A stretch of DNA of 64,000 nt from JANMEX01 sp041751995 (lineage in GTDB: Bacteria; Pseudomonadota; Alphaproteobacteria; Rhizobiales; Rhizobiaceae): assembly GCA_041751995.1 (NCBI GenBank), contig JBGSHY010000039.1, positions 62,001 through 126,000 on the forward strand. The letters are read 5' to 3'. The stretch's first letter is position 1. The number at the start of each line of letters is the position of its first letter. Position numbers and translations under genes: made by a program. Below, one piece after another: positions 25,362 to 34,062 of the stretch. The notes beneath the pieces were generated by a model, which was not told the DNA's origin, ran no database searches, and was given only the letters and a program-made list of their open reading frames with translations.

Positions 25362-25784
25362 TTAACGCGCGGCAAGGCGTGTTTCGCGGTAGAGCGCAAA
25401 GCGGAAAACCAGATACAGGAACGCCACGGCACCGTGAGCAACCAGGGTTACCGGCCTTGCGCCGAAAAGCTCGGGAAACCAGAGGTACATCACCGCTTCG
25501 GCGGCTGCAGCGGCCACCCAGATAACCGGTCCCCAGGAGACAACCATCCACAAGCCGGAGGCGGCAACCGGGAACAGCACCGCCAGAGATGTTGCGGCTA
25601 CCTGCCAATGCACCGGCATCAAGTCGAAGCGGTAGAGCGGCCCGTCGTAGTAACCTATCAGCCTGATCCAATAAGTGATGCCTGAATAAAAGCAGAGAAT
25701 GGCAATCAGCCGGCAAAACCAGACGAACGCGATGAACGTCAGCGTTTCTTCCTGCTTCTTCAGTAGGTCGCCTTTCGCGATCAT
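25362..25784 (-). CDS. Small membrane protein of unknown function
   Basis: 140 residues from ATG 25784 (MIAKGDLLKKQEETLTF), with four predicted membrane helices and a short cytoplasmic N-terminus. The frame is open to 25943, but that part is Arg/Cys-rich and overlaps the sequence before hemB. Hydrophobic blocks run FIAFVWFCRLIAILCFYSGITYW, then VAATSLAVLFPVAASGLWMV (each quoted partly). It resembles small rhizobial DUF proteins but no family is claimed. It is upstream of ldtR and divergent from hemB. Confidence 0.72.
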   Translation of the reverse strand: MIAKGDLLKKQEETLTFIAFVWFCRLIAILCFYSGITYWIRLIGYYDGPLYRFDLMPVHWQVAATSLAVLFPVAASGLWMVVSWGPVIWVAAAAAEAVMYLWFPELFGARPVTLVAHGAVAFLYLVFRFALYRETRLAAR

Positions 25785-25960
25785 TGTCTTCAACTGGCCA
25801 CCCTCCGCGCGAATCGGCTGAATTCCCGCGCCTCCGCGTCCCAGTTTGAACCATGACAGGCGATCAAGGAAGCCAAACAAATGCTTGCGGCAAACCGGCC
25901 ACTTTGCGGCACGGTTGGCGTCATGGTAAGCGATGCGCCGCAATCAATTCAGGTTCGTTC

Positions 25961-26986
25961 ATGTCCAGTCCCATCGCCCCTGCCCGCTCTGTTGATGACA
26001 TCACCGGCTCACGCCGCCTTCGCCGCATGCGCAAGGCCGACTGGTCGCGGCGGCTGGTGCGCGAGAACCATCTGACGGTCGATGACCTGATCTGGCCGAT
26101 CTTCCTGATTGAAGGTGAAAACCGCGTTGAAGACATTGCCGCCATGCCAGGCGTGCAGCGGCTGACGATCGACAATGCGGTGCGCCAGGCCGAACGCGCC
26201 GCCAGGCTTGGCATCCCTGCCATTGCGACCTTTCCGAACATTCCTTTCGAGCGCAAGGATGACAGCGGCTCGCACATCCTCGACCCGGACAATCTGATCA
26301 ACCGCGCCACCCGCGCCATCAAGGCCGCCGTGCCGGAAATCGGCATCATCACAGATGTGGCGCTCGATCCGTTCACCAGCCATGGCCACGACGGCATCCT
26401 GTATGACGGCGTGATCCTCAATGACGAGACGGTTGAAGTCCTGGCGCGCGCGGCGGTCGAGCAGGCCAATGCCGGCGCTGACATCATTGCGCCGTCCGAC
26501 ATGATGGACGGACGCATCGGGGCGATCCGCGATGCGCTGGACGCCGCGGGGTATCAGGACGTCGCCATCATGTCCTACGCCACAAAATTCGCCTCGGCTT
26601 TCTATGGACCTTACCGCGAGGCTGTCGGCACCAAGGGCCTTTTGAAGGGCGACAAGAAAACCTACTATATCGATCCGGCCAACAGCGACGAGGCGGTGCG
26701 CGAGGCTGAACAGGATCTGGCCGAAGGCGCAGACATGATCATGGTCAAGCCGGGCATGCCCTATCTCGACATCATCCGCCGCCTGAAGGACACGTTCTCG
26801 GTCCCGACCTTTGCCTATCAGGTGTCCGGCGAATATTCCTCCATCATGGCCGCCGCCGCCAATGGCTGGATCGATGGCGACCGCGCGATGCTCGAAAGCC
26901 TCATCGGCTTCAAGCGCGCGGGCTGCGACGGGGTATTGACCTATTTCGCGCCAAGGGTCGCAGAGATGTTGAAGGCGGGAGCTTGA
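25961..26986 (+). CDS. hemB: Delta-aminolevulinic acid dehydratase (porphobilinogen synthase)
   Basis: HemB joins two 5-aminolevulinates into porphobilinogen for heme. 341 residues from ATG 25961; the frame upstream to 25853 is not HemB. The two active-site lysines are in MSYATKFASAFYGP and MIMVKPGMPYLD. The metal loop reads DVALDPFTSHGHDG: aspartates stand where zinc enzymes have cysteines (CLCEYTSHGHCG), so it is the Mg-dependent class common in Rhizobiales. Confidence 0.97.
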   Translation: MSSPIAPARSVDDITGSRRLRRMRKADWSRRLVRENHLTVDDLIWPIFLIEGENRVEDIAAMPGVQRLTIDNAVRQAERAARLGIPAIATFPNIPFERKDDSGSHILDPDNLINRATRAIKAAVPEIGIITDVALDPFTSHGHDGILYDGVILNDETVEVLARAAVEQANAGADIIAPSDMMDGRIGAIRDALDAAGYQDVAIMSYATKFASAFYGPYREAVGTKGLLKGDKKTYYIDPANSDEAVREAEQDLAEGADMIMVKPGMPYLDIIRRLKDTFSVPTFAYQVSGEYSSIMAAAANGWIDGDRAMLESLIGFKRAGCDGVLTYFAPRVAEMLKAGA

Positions 26987-27019
26987 CGCCCTGCCTTGAT
27001 TTCAACTGGAGTTGAATGA

Positions 27020-28003
27020 ATGAACAACCGCCGCCTCGGCCATTCCGGCCTCATGGTCCCTGAACTCACACTCGGCACCGGCACGTTCGGGGGCGGCAAC
27101 GAGTTCTTCAAGGCCTGGGGCGCCACGGATGTCGCAGAGGCCAAGCGCCTGATCGACATTTGCCTTGATGCCGGGCTGACGATGTTTGACAGCGCAGACG
27201 TTTATTCCGGCGGTATGGCTGAAGAGATTCTCGGCGCGGCGTTGAAGGGTCGGCGGGACAAGGCCTTGATCTCGACCAAGGCGACGTTTGCTTTTGGCGC
27301 GGGCGTCAATGAGGTCGGTTCATCACGCTATTGGCTGATCAAGGCCGTGGACGCAGCCCTTAAGCGGCTGCAGACGGATTTCATCGACCTGTTCCAGTTA
27401 CACGGCTTTGATGCCATGACACCGGTGGAAGAGACATTGGGCACACTTGATGATCTCGTGAAGGCGGGCAAGATCCGCTACATCGGCTGTTCCAACTTCT
27501 CCGGATGGCATTTGATGAAATCGCTGGCGGCATCCGAGAAGTATGGGCTTGCCCGCCATATCGCGCATCAGGCCTATTATTCGCTGGTCGGCCGCGATTA
27601 TGAGTGGGAATTGATGCCGCTCGGGCTTGACCAGGGTGTCGGCGCTGTAGTCTGGAGCCCGCTTGGTTGGGGCCGCCTTTCCGGCAAATACCGGCGCAGC
27701 GCGCCGATCGGGCCGGAGAGCCGCGCCGTGCAGAATGGCGATTCCGCGCCTTATGTCGCCGATGATGTGTTTTATGCCGTGATGGATGTGCTTGACGCCA
27801 TTGCCTCGGAGACCGGCAAGACCGTGCCGCAGATCGCGGTGAACTGGGTGCTATCCCGGCCAAGCGTTTCCACTGTCATCATCGGTGCACGCAACGAAAA
27901 GCAGCTCATCGACACGATCGGCTCGACCGGCTGGTCTCTGTCCGCCGACCAGATCGCCCGGCTGGATGCGGCAAGCGAAACCCGCCTTGCCTATCCCTAT
28001 TAG
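27020..28003 (+). CDS. Aldo/keto reductase
   Basis: 327 residues, an NAD(P)H-dependent carbonyl reductase with a TIM barrel. The catalytic tetrad is visible: Asp and Tyr in MFDSADVYSGGMAEEILG, Lys in LISTKATF and His in LFQLHGFD. C-terminal blocks VNWVLSRPSVSTVIIGAR and EKQLIDTIGSTGW bind the cofactor. It resembles the YajO/Tas-like group that acts on small aldehydes and ketones. It starts 33 bases after hemB on the same strand and may be cotranscribed. Confidence 0.93.
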   Translation: MNNRRLGHSGLMVPELTLGTGTFGGGNEFFKAWGATDVAEAKRLIDICLDAGLTMFDSADVYSGGMAEEILGAALKGRRDKALISTKATFAFGAGVNEVGSSRYWLIKAVDAALKRLQTDFIDLFQLHGFDAMTPVEETLGTLDDLVKAGKIRYIGCSNFSGWHLMKSLAASEKYGLARHIAHQAYYSLVGRDYEWELMPLGLDQGVGAVVWSPLGWGRLSGKYRRSAPIGPESRAVQNGDSAPYVADDVFYAVMDVLDAIASETGKTVPQIAVNWVLSRPSVSTVIIGARNEKQLIDTIGSTGWSLSADQIARLDAASETRLAYPY

Positions 28004-28421
28004 CATCAGGCCGGTTTCCAAAAGCGCAATCCGCAACCTTGGAAACTGCACCGGTAATTGGAAGGGTTGGCGAGAGGACCGGCCGAACTTGACGGTCAAT
28101 CCGAAGATTGTACTGACCCGCGCATGCCGTTCAGCAAGAGCAGGCCGAACAGGATGACAAAAGCCGCGTCCAGCCAGATGGCCATTCCTGCGCTGCTTCC
28201 GGTGAACCCATAAGCAACAACAAGGCCGATAAATGCCACTTTGCTGACGATGGCGACCAGCAGCACTAGCGTTCTCACCTCGGGCCGAAACGCACCGACC
28301 GGCGCGAACAGGATCACCCGACAAACTGCCCGATTTCGCTTGCCTTTGCAGCAGCCAGCGCGGCACATTGCAGGCAAGGGTTGCACAGCGTGTCGGAAGA
28401 CCACGCGGCAAGGGGCAAGGC
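28004..28421. other. 418-base gap without an intact gene
   Basis: Nothing intact is coded here on the plus strand. The minus strand holds what looks like the C-terminal end of a small membrane protein (28096 to about 28314), described separately. The last 100 bases before 28422 carry no clear promoter. Confidence 0.6.
28096..28314 (-). pseudogene. Probable C-terminal remnant of a small membrane protein
   Basis: Read on the minus strand, the frame from about 28314 down to the stop at 28096 gives about 72 residues: a turn APVGAFRPEVRT, a helix LVLLVAIVSKVAFIGLVVAYGF and a helix IWLDAAFVILFGLLLL. Upstream of 28314 the same frame turns Cys/Arg-rich and stops looking like protein, so the N-terminal half is missing. 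The pattern resembles the end of small four-helix proteins of Rhizobiales, but no family is named. The break lies about 110 bases before the start of the plus-strand repeat protein. Confidence 0.4.
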
Positions 28422-30017
28422 ATGTTCAGAAGCGTCAAGGACTATGAGACCAAGGCCGAACCGCCGCTGACCGATGCAGAAAAAGACCTGATCGCCGCTT
28501 GCCGGGCGGGGCTGCCATGCACCGTCAACAACGGTGAAGTCCCGCCGGAAGATAACAAGAACCAAGCCATCACTGTCCGCGCCGAGCTTTTGCGTCTGTT
28601 GATAATGGGCGGCACACCGGCGTGTGGCCTTCAAGAGCAAGGCGTGTGGCTTAAAGGCGCGCGCGTGACCGGTGTGCTGGATTTTAACTTTGTCAGGGCC
28701 AAAGGCCTAATTGTAATGGAAAACGGCCGTTTTGACGAACGGCCACAAATGATTCAGGCCGATTTTTTGCAGCTTTCTTTTCAAGGAAGCCATTTGCCGG
28801 GGCTTTTCGCGCAAGGTATCAAGGTCGAGGGCAGTGTTTTCCTGCGAGGGGTCAAGGCCAAAGGCACTGTGGATTTCAACAGCGCAAAGATTGGCGGGCA
28901 ACTTGACTTGGACAAAGCCGAACTCGACGGTGGCACAGACGAAGTTGGTAACGCGATCAGGTCGCTCTACGCGCAATCGGCAAAAATCGAGGGCGGCGTT
29001 TTCCTGCGATGGGTCAAAGCCAAAGGCGCAGTGGTTGTCATCGGCGCTCAGATCGGAGGGCAGCTTAGCTTCATGAATGCCGAACTCGACGGAGGCAAAA
29101 ACGAGGATGGCGACGCGCTCGAGGCGTTGAACGCACAAGGCGTTCATGTGACGAATGGCTTCCTTTTTCGCGAACTGAAAAAAGTATCAGGCGCGGTCGA
29201 TTTGACTTCCGCTTATGTTTCCGTTCTCGTTGATGACACAGCGAGTTGGCAAAAGTGCAAAGGCGATTTGCTTCTTGATGGTTTCACATACGACCTGATC
29301 GGCGGCAACAGCGCCGCAAAAACATTCATCGGTCGCAAGGCATGGCTGGAAAAAGGGTCATGGATTGGTGGCGAATTTCGCCCGCAGCCCTATACCCAGC
29401 TGGCCAAAGTTTTCCGCGCGGCAGGCCATGCAGGCGAAGCGCGCAAGGTACTGATGGAGCGCGATCGGCTGCTAGCGAATGTAAATCGAAAAGTGACATC
29501 TCGTAGGGACTTTGCCGCGTTTCCATTCCGCTATGGATGGGATTTTCTCGTCCGGAATCTCACCGGGTACGGCTTTGCGCCGAGACGAACATTGATAGCA
29601 ATACTTTGTCTGTTGGCGATCACTGGGGTTGTCGCACAGAAAACCTGGCAAGACGGCTCATTCGCACCGAACTCAGATGTCATCCTGGTTTCTGATGGAT
29701 GGCAGGATTTGCTCCTGAAAGACTGCTTGCCCGAAATAATTTCCGCCTGCGTTTCCAACCCCGCCGAAGTCTGGTCAAACGATGATCGCAACGGGCTGGA
29801 TTGGGACAGTTTCAATGCTATCGGCTACGCTGCCGATTTGGTCATTCCGGTCCTTGATCTTGGCCAGACGAGTGCCTGGGCGCCGTCCAAGGACCGCGGG
29901 CCCTGGGGATGGGGATTGTGGTGGGGGCGCTGGGTATTGGAGGCATTGGGCTGGTTGGTGACCGCCCTCGGCGCTGCGGCGGTGACCGGCCTTATCCAGC
30001 GCAGCAATTCAGATTGA
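28422..30017 (+). CDS. Membrane protein with pentapeptide-like tandem repeats, unknown function
   Basis: 531 residues from ATG 28422, with AAGG seven bases upstream. Residues 70-280 form repeated short strands of the pentapeptide/bactofilin sort. Two copies of a unit of about 40 residues are close to identical: one at about 132-171 (VEGSVFLRGVKAKGTVD ... IGGQLDL..AELDGG) and one at about 187-225 (IEGGVFLRWVKAKGAVV ... IGGQLSF..AELDGG). A degenerate third unit follows. Next is a helical linker YTQLAKVFRAAGHAGEARKVLMERDRL, a membrane helix at about 389-405, a loop with paired cysteines (435 and 443), the motif VIPVLDLGQTSAW and a last membrane helix at about 508-525. Similar proteins exist in many bacteria without known function. 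Base composition is visibly less GC-rich than the neighbours. Confidence 0.8.
   Translation: MFRSVKDYETKAEPPLTDAEKDLIAACRAGLPCTVNNGEVPPEDNKNQAITVRAELLRLLIMGGTPACGLQEQGVWLKGARVTGVLDFNFVRAKGLIVMENGRFDERPQMIQADFLQLSFQGSHLPGLFAQGIKVEGSVFLRGVKAKGTVDFNSAKIGGQLDLDKAELDGGTDEVGNAIRSLYAQSAKIEGGVFLRWVKAKGAVVVIGAQIGGQLSFMNAELDGGKNEDGDALEALNAQGVHVTNGFLFRELKKVSGAVDLTSAYVSVLVDDTASWQKCKGDLLLDGFTYDLIGGNSAAKTFIGRKAWLEKGSWIGGEFRPQPYTQLAKVFRAAGHAGEARKVLMERDRLLANVNRKVTSRRDFAAFPFRYGWDFLVRNLTGYGFAPRRTLIAILCLLAITGVVAQKTWQDGSFAPNSDVILVSDGWQDLLLKDCLPEIISACVSNPAEVWSNDDRNGLDWDSFNAIGYAADLVIPVLDLGQTSAWAPSKDRGPWGWGLWWGRWVLEALGWLVTALGAAAVTGLIQRSNSD
28815..29096 (+). repeat. Tandem internal repeat in the membrane-protein gene
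   Basis: Two units (28815-28934 and 28980-29096) share long runs such as GTTTTCCTGCGA and GCCGAACTCGACGG. The DNA similarity, not only the protein similarity, suggests a fairly recent duplication or gene conversion. Confidence 0.65.
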
Positions 30018-30045
30018 ACACAACCCCTCACTAAACCCTTACACA

Positions 30046-30226
30046 GGCGGCAGGGGGCAAGGTCTGGACGCCGCCATAAACACCATCCTGATCGCCGGCG
30101 CGCAGCATATGATCCTTGCGTCGTCAACCATAGGCTGGTTTTCAGGACTCGCCTTGGCCGACGAGGCCGATTGGCATAGAATTAAATCCGCGCTCGCTAC
30201 GATCATTCGCAAAGTCTACGCCGATT
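30046..30226 (+). pseudogene. Probable C-terminal remnant of a TetR-type regulator
   Basis: A plus-strand frame without a usable start encodes GLDAAINTILIAGAQHMIL...WFSGLALADEADWHRIKSALATIIRKVYAD and stops at TGA 30224-30226. Blocks of this kind (aromatic-G-L, acidic-W-x-R-I, ending in Y) close many TetR regulators. No helix-turn-helix part is found upstream, where the repeat-protein gene ends at 30017. The frame is well preserved and ends just before the DUF423 gene. TetR identity is a guess; a truncated coding remnant is better supported. Confidence 0.35.
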
Positions 30227-30253
30227 GAACACCCGACAGGTTCGAGGAATTCC

Positions 30254-30622
30254 ATGAACAGCTTGCGTCTTCTGACATTCATCGGCGGGATCTGCGGTGC
30301 GCTTGGCGTCGCCCTCTCTGCCATTGCCGCCCATCAGCCGGAGTTGCCGAACCTCGGCACGGCGTCCAGCATGCTGATGTTTCACGCGCCGGCGTTTCTG
30401 GCGCTGAGCCTGATGGCAGCAAACAAGGTCCGGCTGGTTGGCAGTTGGACGCTCGCCGCCGGGCTTGCGGTGTTTGCCGGAGATCTGCTTTCCCGCGCCT
30501 ATCTTGGCACGCGCCTGTTCCCTATGGCAGCGCCGACAGGCGGGACATTGATGATCGCGGGTTGGCTGGTGATCGCCGGTTCTGCCTTTGTCAAACCGAA
30601 GGCCGAGAAGGCGAACAGCTAA
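30254..30622 (+). CDS. DUF423 family small membrane protein
   Basis: 122 residues with four membrane helices. The family pattern is clear: GGICGALGVALSAIAAHQPE at the N-terminus, MLMFHAPAFLALSLM, a central GLAVFAGDLLSRAYLG and the closing APTGGTLMIAGWLVIAGSAF. DUF423 proteins (YgdD group) are inner-membrane proteins of unknown function. The 3' end overlaps the convergent sthA gene by four bases. Confidence 0.9.
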   Translation: MNSLRLLTFIGGICGALGVALSAIAAHQPELPNLGTASSMLMFHAPAFLALSLMAANKVRLVGSWTLAAGLAVFAGDLLSRAYLGTRLFPMAAPTGGTLMIAGWLVIAGSAFVKPKAEKANS

Positions 30623-32010
30623 CCCGCGCCCATCCGGTTCCACGCATCCAGGCCCGCAATCTTGTAGGCCTCGGCCAAGGTCGGGTAGTTGAAGGTGTTG
30701 TTGACGAAGAAATCGACCGTGCCGCCGAGATTGATGACCGCCTGGCCGATATGGATAAGCTCAGTCGCGCCCTCGCCGACAATGTGCGCGCCAAGCAACC
30801 GCCGCGTGCCCAGAGCGAAGATCATTTTCAGAAAGCCGGAATTCACGCCCATGATATGGCCACGCGAAGTTTCCCGGAACCGGGCCACGCCGCATTCATA
30901 GGCAACGCCGCTTTTCTTCACCTCTTCCTCAGATTGCCCGACCGTTGAAATTTCCGGCACAGCGTAAATGCCATACGGGAATGTCTCCGGCGGCGGCGGG
31001 AGGGTGATGCCGAATGCGTGGCATGCCGCAACCCGTCCCTGCTCCATCGACGTGGATGCAAGGCTCGGAAAGCCGATGACATCTCCGGCGGCATAAATGT
31101 GCGGCACCGCGGTCTGGAAAGTCACCGGGTCGACCTTTATCCGTCCACGGCTGTCCGCCTCGATGCCGACTTCACCTAGTCCGAGGCTGCCGACATTGCC
31201 GGACCGTCCTGCCGCATACAGCAGGACTTCCGAGCGGATGCAGCGGCCATCAGACAGGTTCACCTCCACACCGTTGGCCGTCACGGCGACATCCTTGATG
31301 GCGCAGCCGAGCCGAACCGTCATGCCGCGGTCGCGCATCTGGTGGATGAAGTCCTCGACCAGTTCTCGGTCGACGAAATCAAGGATCGTTTCGCGCGGTT
31401 CAATCAGCGTCACCGGAATGTCGAGCGCTGAGAAAATCGTCGCGTATTCGACGCCGATCACCCCGCCGCCGATCACGGTCAGCGTGCGCGGCAGCTTCTT
31501 CATGTCGAGGATTTCGTCGCTGTCATAGATGCGATCGGCATCAAACGGGATGTTGTCCGGCCGGTGCGGCCGCGTGCCGACCGAGATCAGCGCATTCGAA
31601 AAGCCGATTTCGCTGACTTCTCCAGTCTCCGATGTCAGCATCGCTGTGTTCGGCCCGGTGAATTTGGCGATTGCATGCAAATGCTTGACGGCATTGCGCA
31701 TGAATTGATGCTGCAGCACTTCAACCTCGTGGTCGAGCGTCTTGTGCAGGCGGGAAATCAAATCGCTGGCGGAAATATCTTCCTTGACCCGGTACCCGCG
31801 GCCATAAAAGCCACGCTCCCGCCAGCCGGACAAGTTCAAAACGGTTTCGCGCAGCGTTTTTGACGGGATGGTTCCGGTATGCACCGAGACACCACCCAAT
31901 CGGCGCCCCTTGTCCACAATCAGAACGGATTTTCCGAGTTTGGCAGACTGTACCGCCGCGCGGCGGCCGGAGGGACCCGAACCAACGACCAGCATATCGA
32001 ATTGATTCAT
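30619..32010 (-). CDS. sthA: Soluble pyridine nucleotide transhydrogenase
   Basis: 463 residues. SthA is a cytoplasmic FAD enzyme that moves hydride between NADPH and NAD+. The FAD site is VVGSGPSGRRAAVQSAKLG. The redox region reads GGVSVHTGTIPSKTLRE: the cysteines of related dihydrolipoyl dehydrogenases (GGxCxxxGCxPSK) are replaced, as is usual for SthA. The NAD site is VIGGGVIGVEYATIFSALD. ATG 32010 is preferred over the TTG at 32013. Upstream is hupB on the same strand with its own terminator between. Confidence 0.95.
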   Translation of the reverse strand: MNQFDMLVVGSGPSGRRAAVQSAKLGKSVLIVDKGRRLGGVSVHTGTIPSKTLRETVLNLSGWRERGFYGRGYRVKEDISASDLISRLHKTLDHEVEVLQHQFMRNAVKHLHAIAKFTGPNTAMLTSETGEVSEIGFSNALISVGTRPHRPDNIPFDADRIYDSDEILDMKKLPRTLTVIGGGVIGVEYATIFSALDIPVTLIEPRETILDFVDRELVEDFIHQMRDRGMTVRLGCAIKDVAVTANGVEVNLSDGRCIRSEVLLYAAGRSGNVGSLGLGEVGIEADSRGRIKVDPVTFQTAVPHIYAAGDVIGFPSLASTSMEQGRVAACHAFGITLPPPPETFPYGIYAVPEISTVGQSEEEVKKSGVAYECGVARFRETSRGHIMGVNSGFLKMIFALGTRRLLGAHIVGEGATELIHIGQAVINLGGTVDFFVNNTFNYPTLAEAYKIAGLDAWNRMGAG

Positions 32011-32172
32011 CAAAAGCCGCCCCGCATCGGTTCAAACGAAAAAGATCGCGGACCGTAACACGGTTTTTCGTGCTGTCACCGTCTGATGGACAATTGGGAG
32101 AATTCGGGCTTGTGCGCCGCGCCAGTTCGAATGGCTCTTTGGCGCAATCCCTCCACAGAAATCGCAGGCCAT

Positions 32173-32223
32173 AAAAAAACCGCCGCTGGCTGTTCCGGAA
32201 GATTTCCGGAATGGCCGCGGCGG
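32173..32223 (-). terminator. Rho-independent terminator after hupB
   Basis: On the minus strand GCGGCGG pairs with CCGCCGC and encloses a second palindrome TTCCGGAA...TTCCGGAA; seven T follow. It starts about 25 bases after the hupB stop. Confidence 0.85.
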
Positions 32224-32246
32224 CTTTTGATTTGACGATCAGATGC

Positions 32247-32519
32247 TTAGTTGACTGCTTCTTTGAGCGCCTTGCCAACAGTAAACTTCGCCACGTTACG
32301 GGCCGGAATCTTGATTTCCGCGCCGGTGGCCGGGTTGCGGCCGGTCGAAGCTTCGCGTTTGGCAACCGAGAATGAGCCGAAACCGACCAGACGGACATCG
32401 CCGCCCTTTTTCAGTTCCTTGGTGATTGCGTCAAACACAGCATCAATGGCGGCGTCGGCATCGGCCTTGGTCAGTTTTGCGGCTTCTGCCACTGCGCTCA
32501 CGAGTTCTGCCTTGTTCAT
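32247..32519 (-). CDS. hupB: DNA-binding protein HU
   Basis: 90 residues from ATG 32519 with AAGGAAGGG upstream. The HU fold is complete: MNKAELVSAVAEAAKL, VRLVGFGSFSVAKREA, the arm tip GRNPATGAEIKIPA and the final KFTVGKALKEAVN. HU binds and bends DNA without strict specificity and forms homodimers in rhizobia. It is followed by a strong terminator, so it is a single-gene unit. The window also carries the related ihfA at 6902-7216. Confidence 0.97.
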   Translation of the reverse strand: MNKAELVSAVAEAAKLTKADADAAIDAVFDAITKELKKGGDVRLVGFGSFSVAKREASTGRNPATGAEIKIPARNVAKFTVGKALKEAVN

Positions 32520-32754
32520 CGGCTTGTCCCTTCCTTGTTGATTCGCGGGGCTGATCCTCAACCCGACTGCGGTTCAATTACCAGTCCTGTTTGAGGCGAA
32601 TTAAAGAATATCCGCTGATTTTCAGCGAATCCGGCACCTTTGTTCCGGCTTGCACCCGGGTTTCATCGATCAATGCTTATTTTACGGCAATCATTGCATG
32701 CAGGCGCAGCCGTTCCCATATCGACTGGACCGATCTGCAAAGGGGTTCGACATC

Positions 32755-33225
32755 ATGTCTGTCATCGACAACAACACCGGCAAAGTGCTTGGTCAGGACG
32801 ATGCACGCGTGTATGAAAATGTGCGCACGCGCCGCATCATGGCGGTATTGGTCGATTGGGCGATCATCTTTGCGCTCTGCATTCCGGTCGCCATCGCCAT
32901 CTTTTTCCTCGGGGTCGCGACTCTCGGCCTCGGCTTTGTGCTTTACGGCGCGATGTTTCCGGTGATTGCTCTGCTCTATTCGGGCTACACAATCGGCGGC
33001 AGGGATCAGGCGACCATCGGCATGAAGATGATGGACATCCATGTCGAGCGCATTGATGGCAAACCGGTGGATTTTCTTACCGCCGCCGCTCACACTTTCC
33101 TTTTCTGGGCGGCCAATGTGCTGCTCACGCCGTTTATCTTGCTGGTGACGTTTTTCACCGACCGCAAGCGCGCGGTGCATGACCTTTTGACCGAAAGTGT
33201 CATCAAGCGCGGCACGATTGGTTGA
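32755..33225 (+). CDS. RDD family membrane protein
   Basis: 156 residues from ATG 32755, with AAGGGG about 11 bases upstream. The RDD domain (about 28-145) opens with RRIMAVLVDWAIIFALCIP, where the conserved Arg and Asp lie in the first helix. It continues with GRDQATIGMKMMDIHVERIDG and ends with FFTDRKRAVHDLLTESVI, a family signature. Three to four membrane helices. Some RDD proteins are suggested to be ion or proton antiporters; here the role is unknown. It precedes bpt on the same strand by 66 bases. Confidence 0.9.
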   Translation: MSVIDNNTGKVLGQDDARVYENVRTRRIMAVLVDWAIIFALCIPVAIAIFFLGVATLGLGFVLYGAMFPVIALLYSGYTIGGRDQATIGMKMMDIHVERIDGKPVDFLTAAAHTFLFWAANVLLTPFILLVTFFTDRKRAVHDLLTESVIKRGTIG

Positions 33226-33291
33226 TGTTGACGGGGCTTGAATTTTTCCACAGGGGCTTCATGCTGGCGGTTTGAAACCGACGCATGAGTC

Positions 33292-34056
33292 ATGACCCAC
33301 CATCCCGCATCGATCACACCGCAATTCTACCTGACGGCGCCGCAGCCCTGCCCCTATTTGCCGCAGCGGTTCGAGCGCAAGGTGTTTACGCATCTGGTCG
33401 GTGACCGGGCACCGGACCTGAATGATCTCCTGACCCAGGGCGGCTTCCGCCGATCGCAGAATATCGCCTATCGTCCTGCCTGCGAGACCTGTCGCGCCTG
33501 TGTCTCGGTGCGGGTGCTGGTGCAGGAGTTCCAGCGCTCTGAAAACATGGAGCGCATCTGGCGCAGGAATTCCGACATTGTCGGCGCTGAATACAAGGCC
33601 GAGCCGTCAAGCGAGCAATATTCGCTGTTCCGCAAATATCTCGACGCCCGCCACGGCGATGGCGGCATGGCCGACATGTCGGTGATCGACTACGCCATGA
33701 TGGTCGAAGACAGCCACGTCCGCACCAAGGTCATCGAATACAGGCGGCGCGGCCCGGATACATTCATCACCGGCCAGGGTGTCGGTGACCTGATTGCTGT
33801 CGCGCTGACTGACCAGATGAGCGACGGGCTGTCGATGGTCTATTCCTATTATGATCCCGAAATTGATAAGCGTTCGCTCGGTACTTACCTCATCCTCGAC
33901 CATATTGAGCGCGCCCGCGCCGCCGGTCACCCCCATGTCTACCTCGGCTACTGGGTCGATGGCTCGCGCAAAATGGGTTACAAGGTGCGCTTCTTCCCGC
34001 AGGAGCATCTCGGTCCGACCGGCTGGACGCTGCATACCCAGACCCAAGAACGGTAA
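33292..34056 (+). CDS. bpt: Aspartate/glutamate leucyltransferase (Bpt)
   Basis: 254 residues of the arginyl-tRNA-protein transferase family. Bacterial Bpt moves leucine from tRNA to N-terminal Asp or Glu, marking proteins for the ClpS/ClpAP N-degron route. Family blocks: FYLTAPQPCPYLPQRFERKVFTHL, with Cys-Pro-Tyr, then GFRRSQNIAYRPACETCRACVSVRV with its Cys pairs, and GYWVDGSRKMGYKVRF. The start ATG 33292 gives the usual length. It lies between RDD and an EamA exporter. Confidence 0.95.
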   Translation: MTHHPASITPQFYLTAPQPCPYLPQRFERKVFTHLVGDRAPDLNDLLTQGGFRRSQNIAYRPACETCRACVSVRVLVQEFQRSENMERIWRRNSDIVGAEYKAEPSSEQYSLFRKYLDARHGDGGMADMSVIDYAMMVEDSHVRTKVIEYRRRGPDTFITGQGVGDLIAVALTDQMSDGLSMVYSYYDPEIDKRSLGTYLILDHIERARAAGHPHVYLGYWVDGSRKMGYKVRFFPQEHLGPTGWTLHTQTQER

Positions 34057-34062
34057 TAAAAA

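Noticed and set aside
30619..32010. Loss of the redox cysteines in the pyridine nucleotide disulfide oxidoreductase
   Set aside because: This is the normal state for SthA, not a damaged gene.
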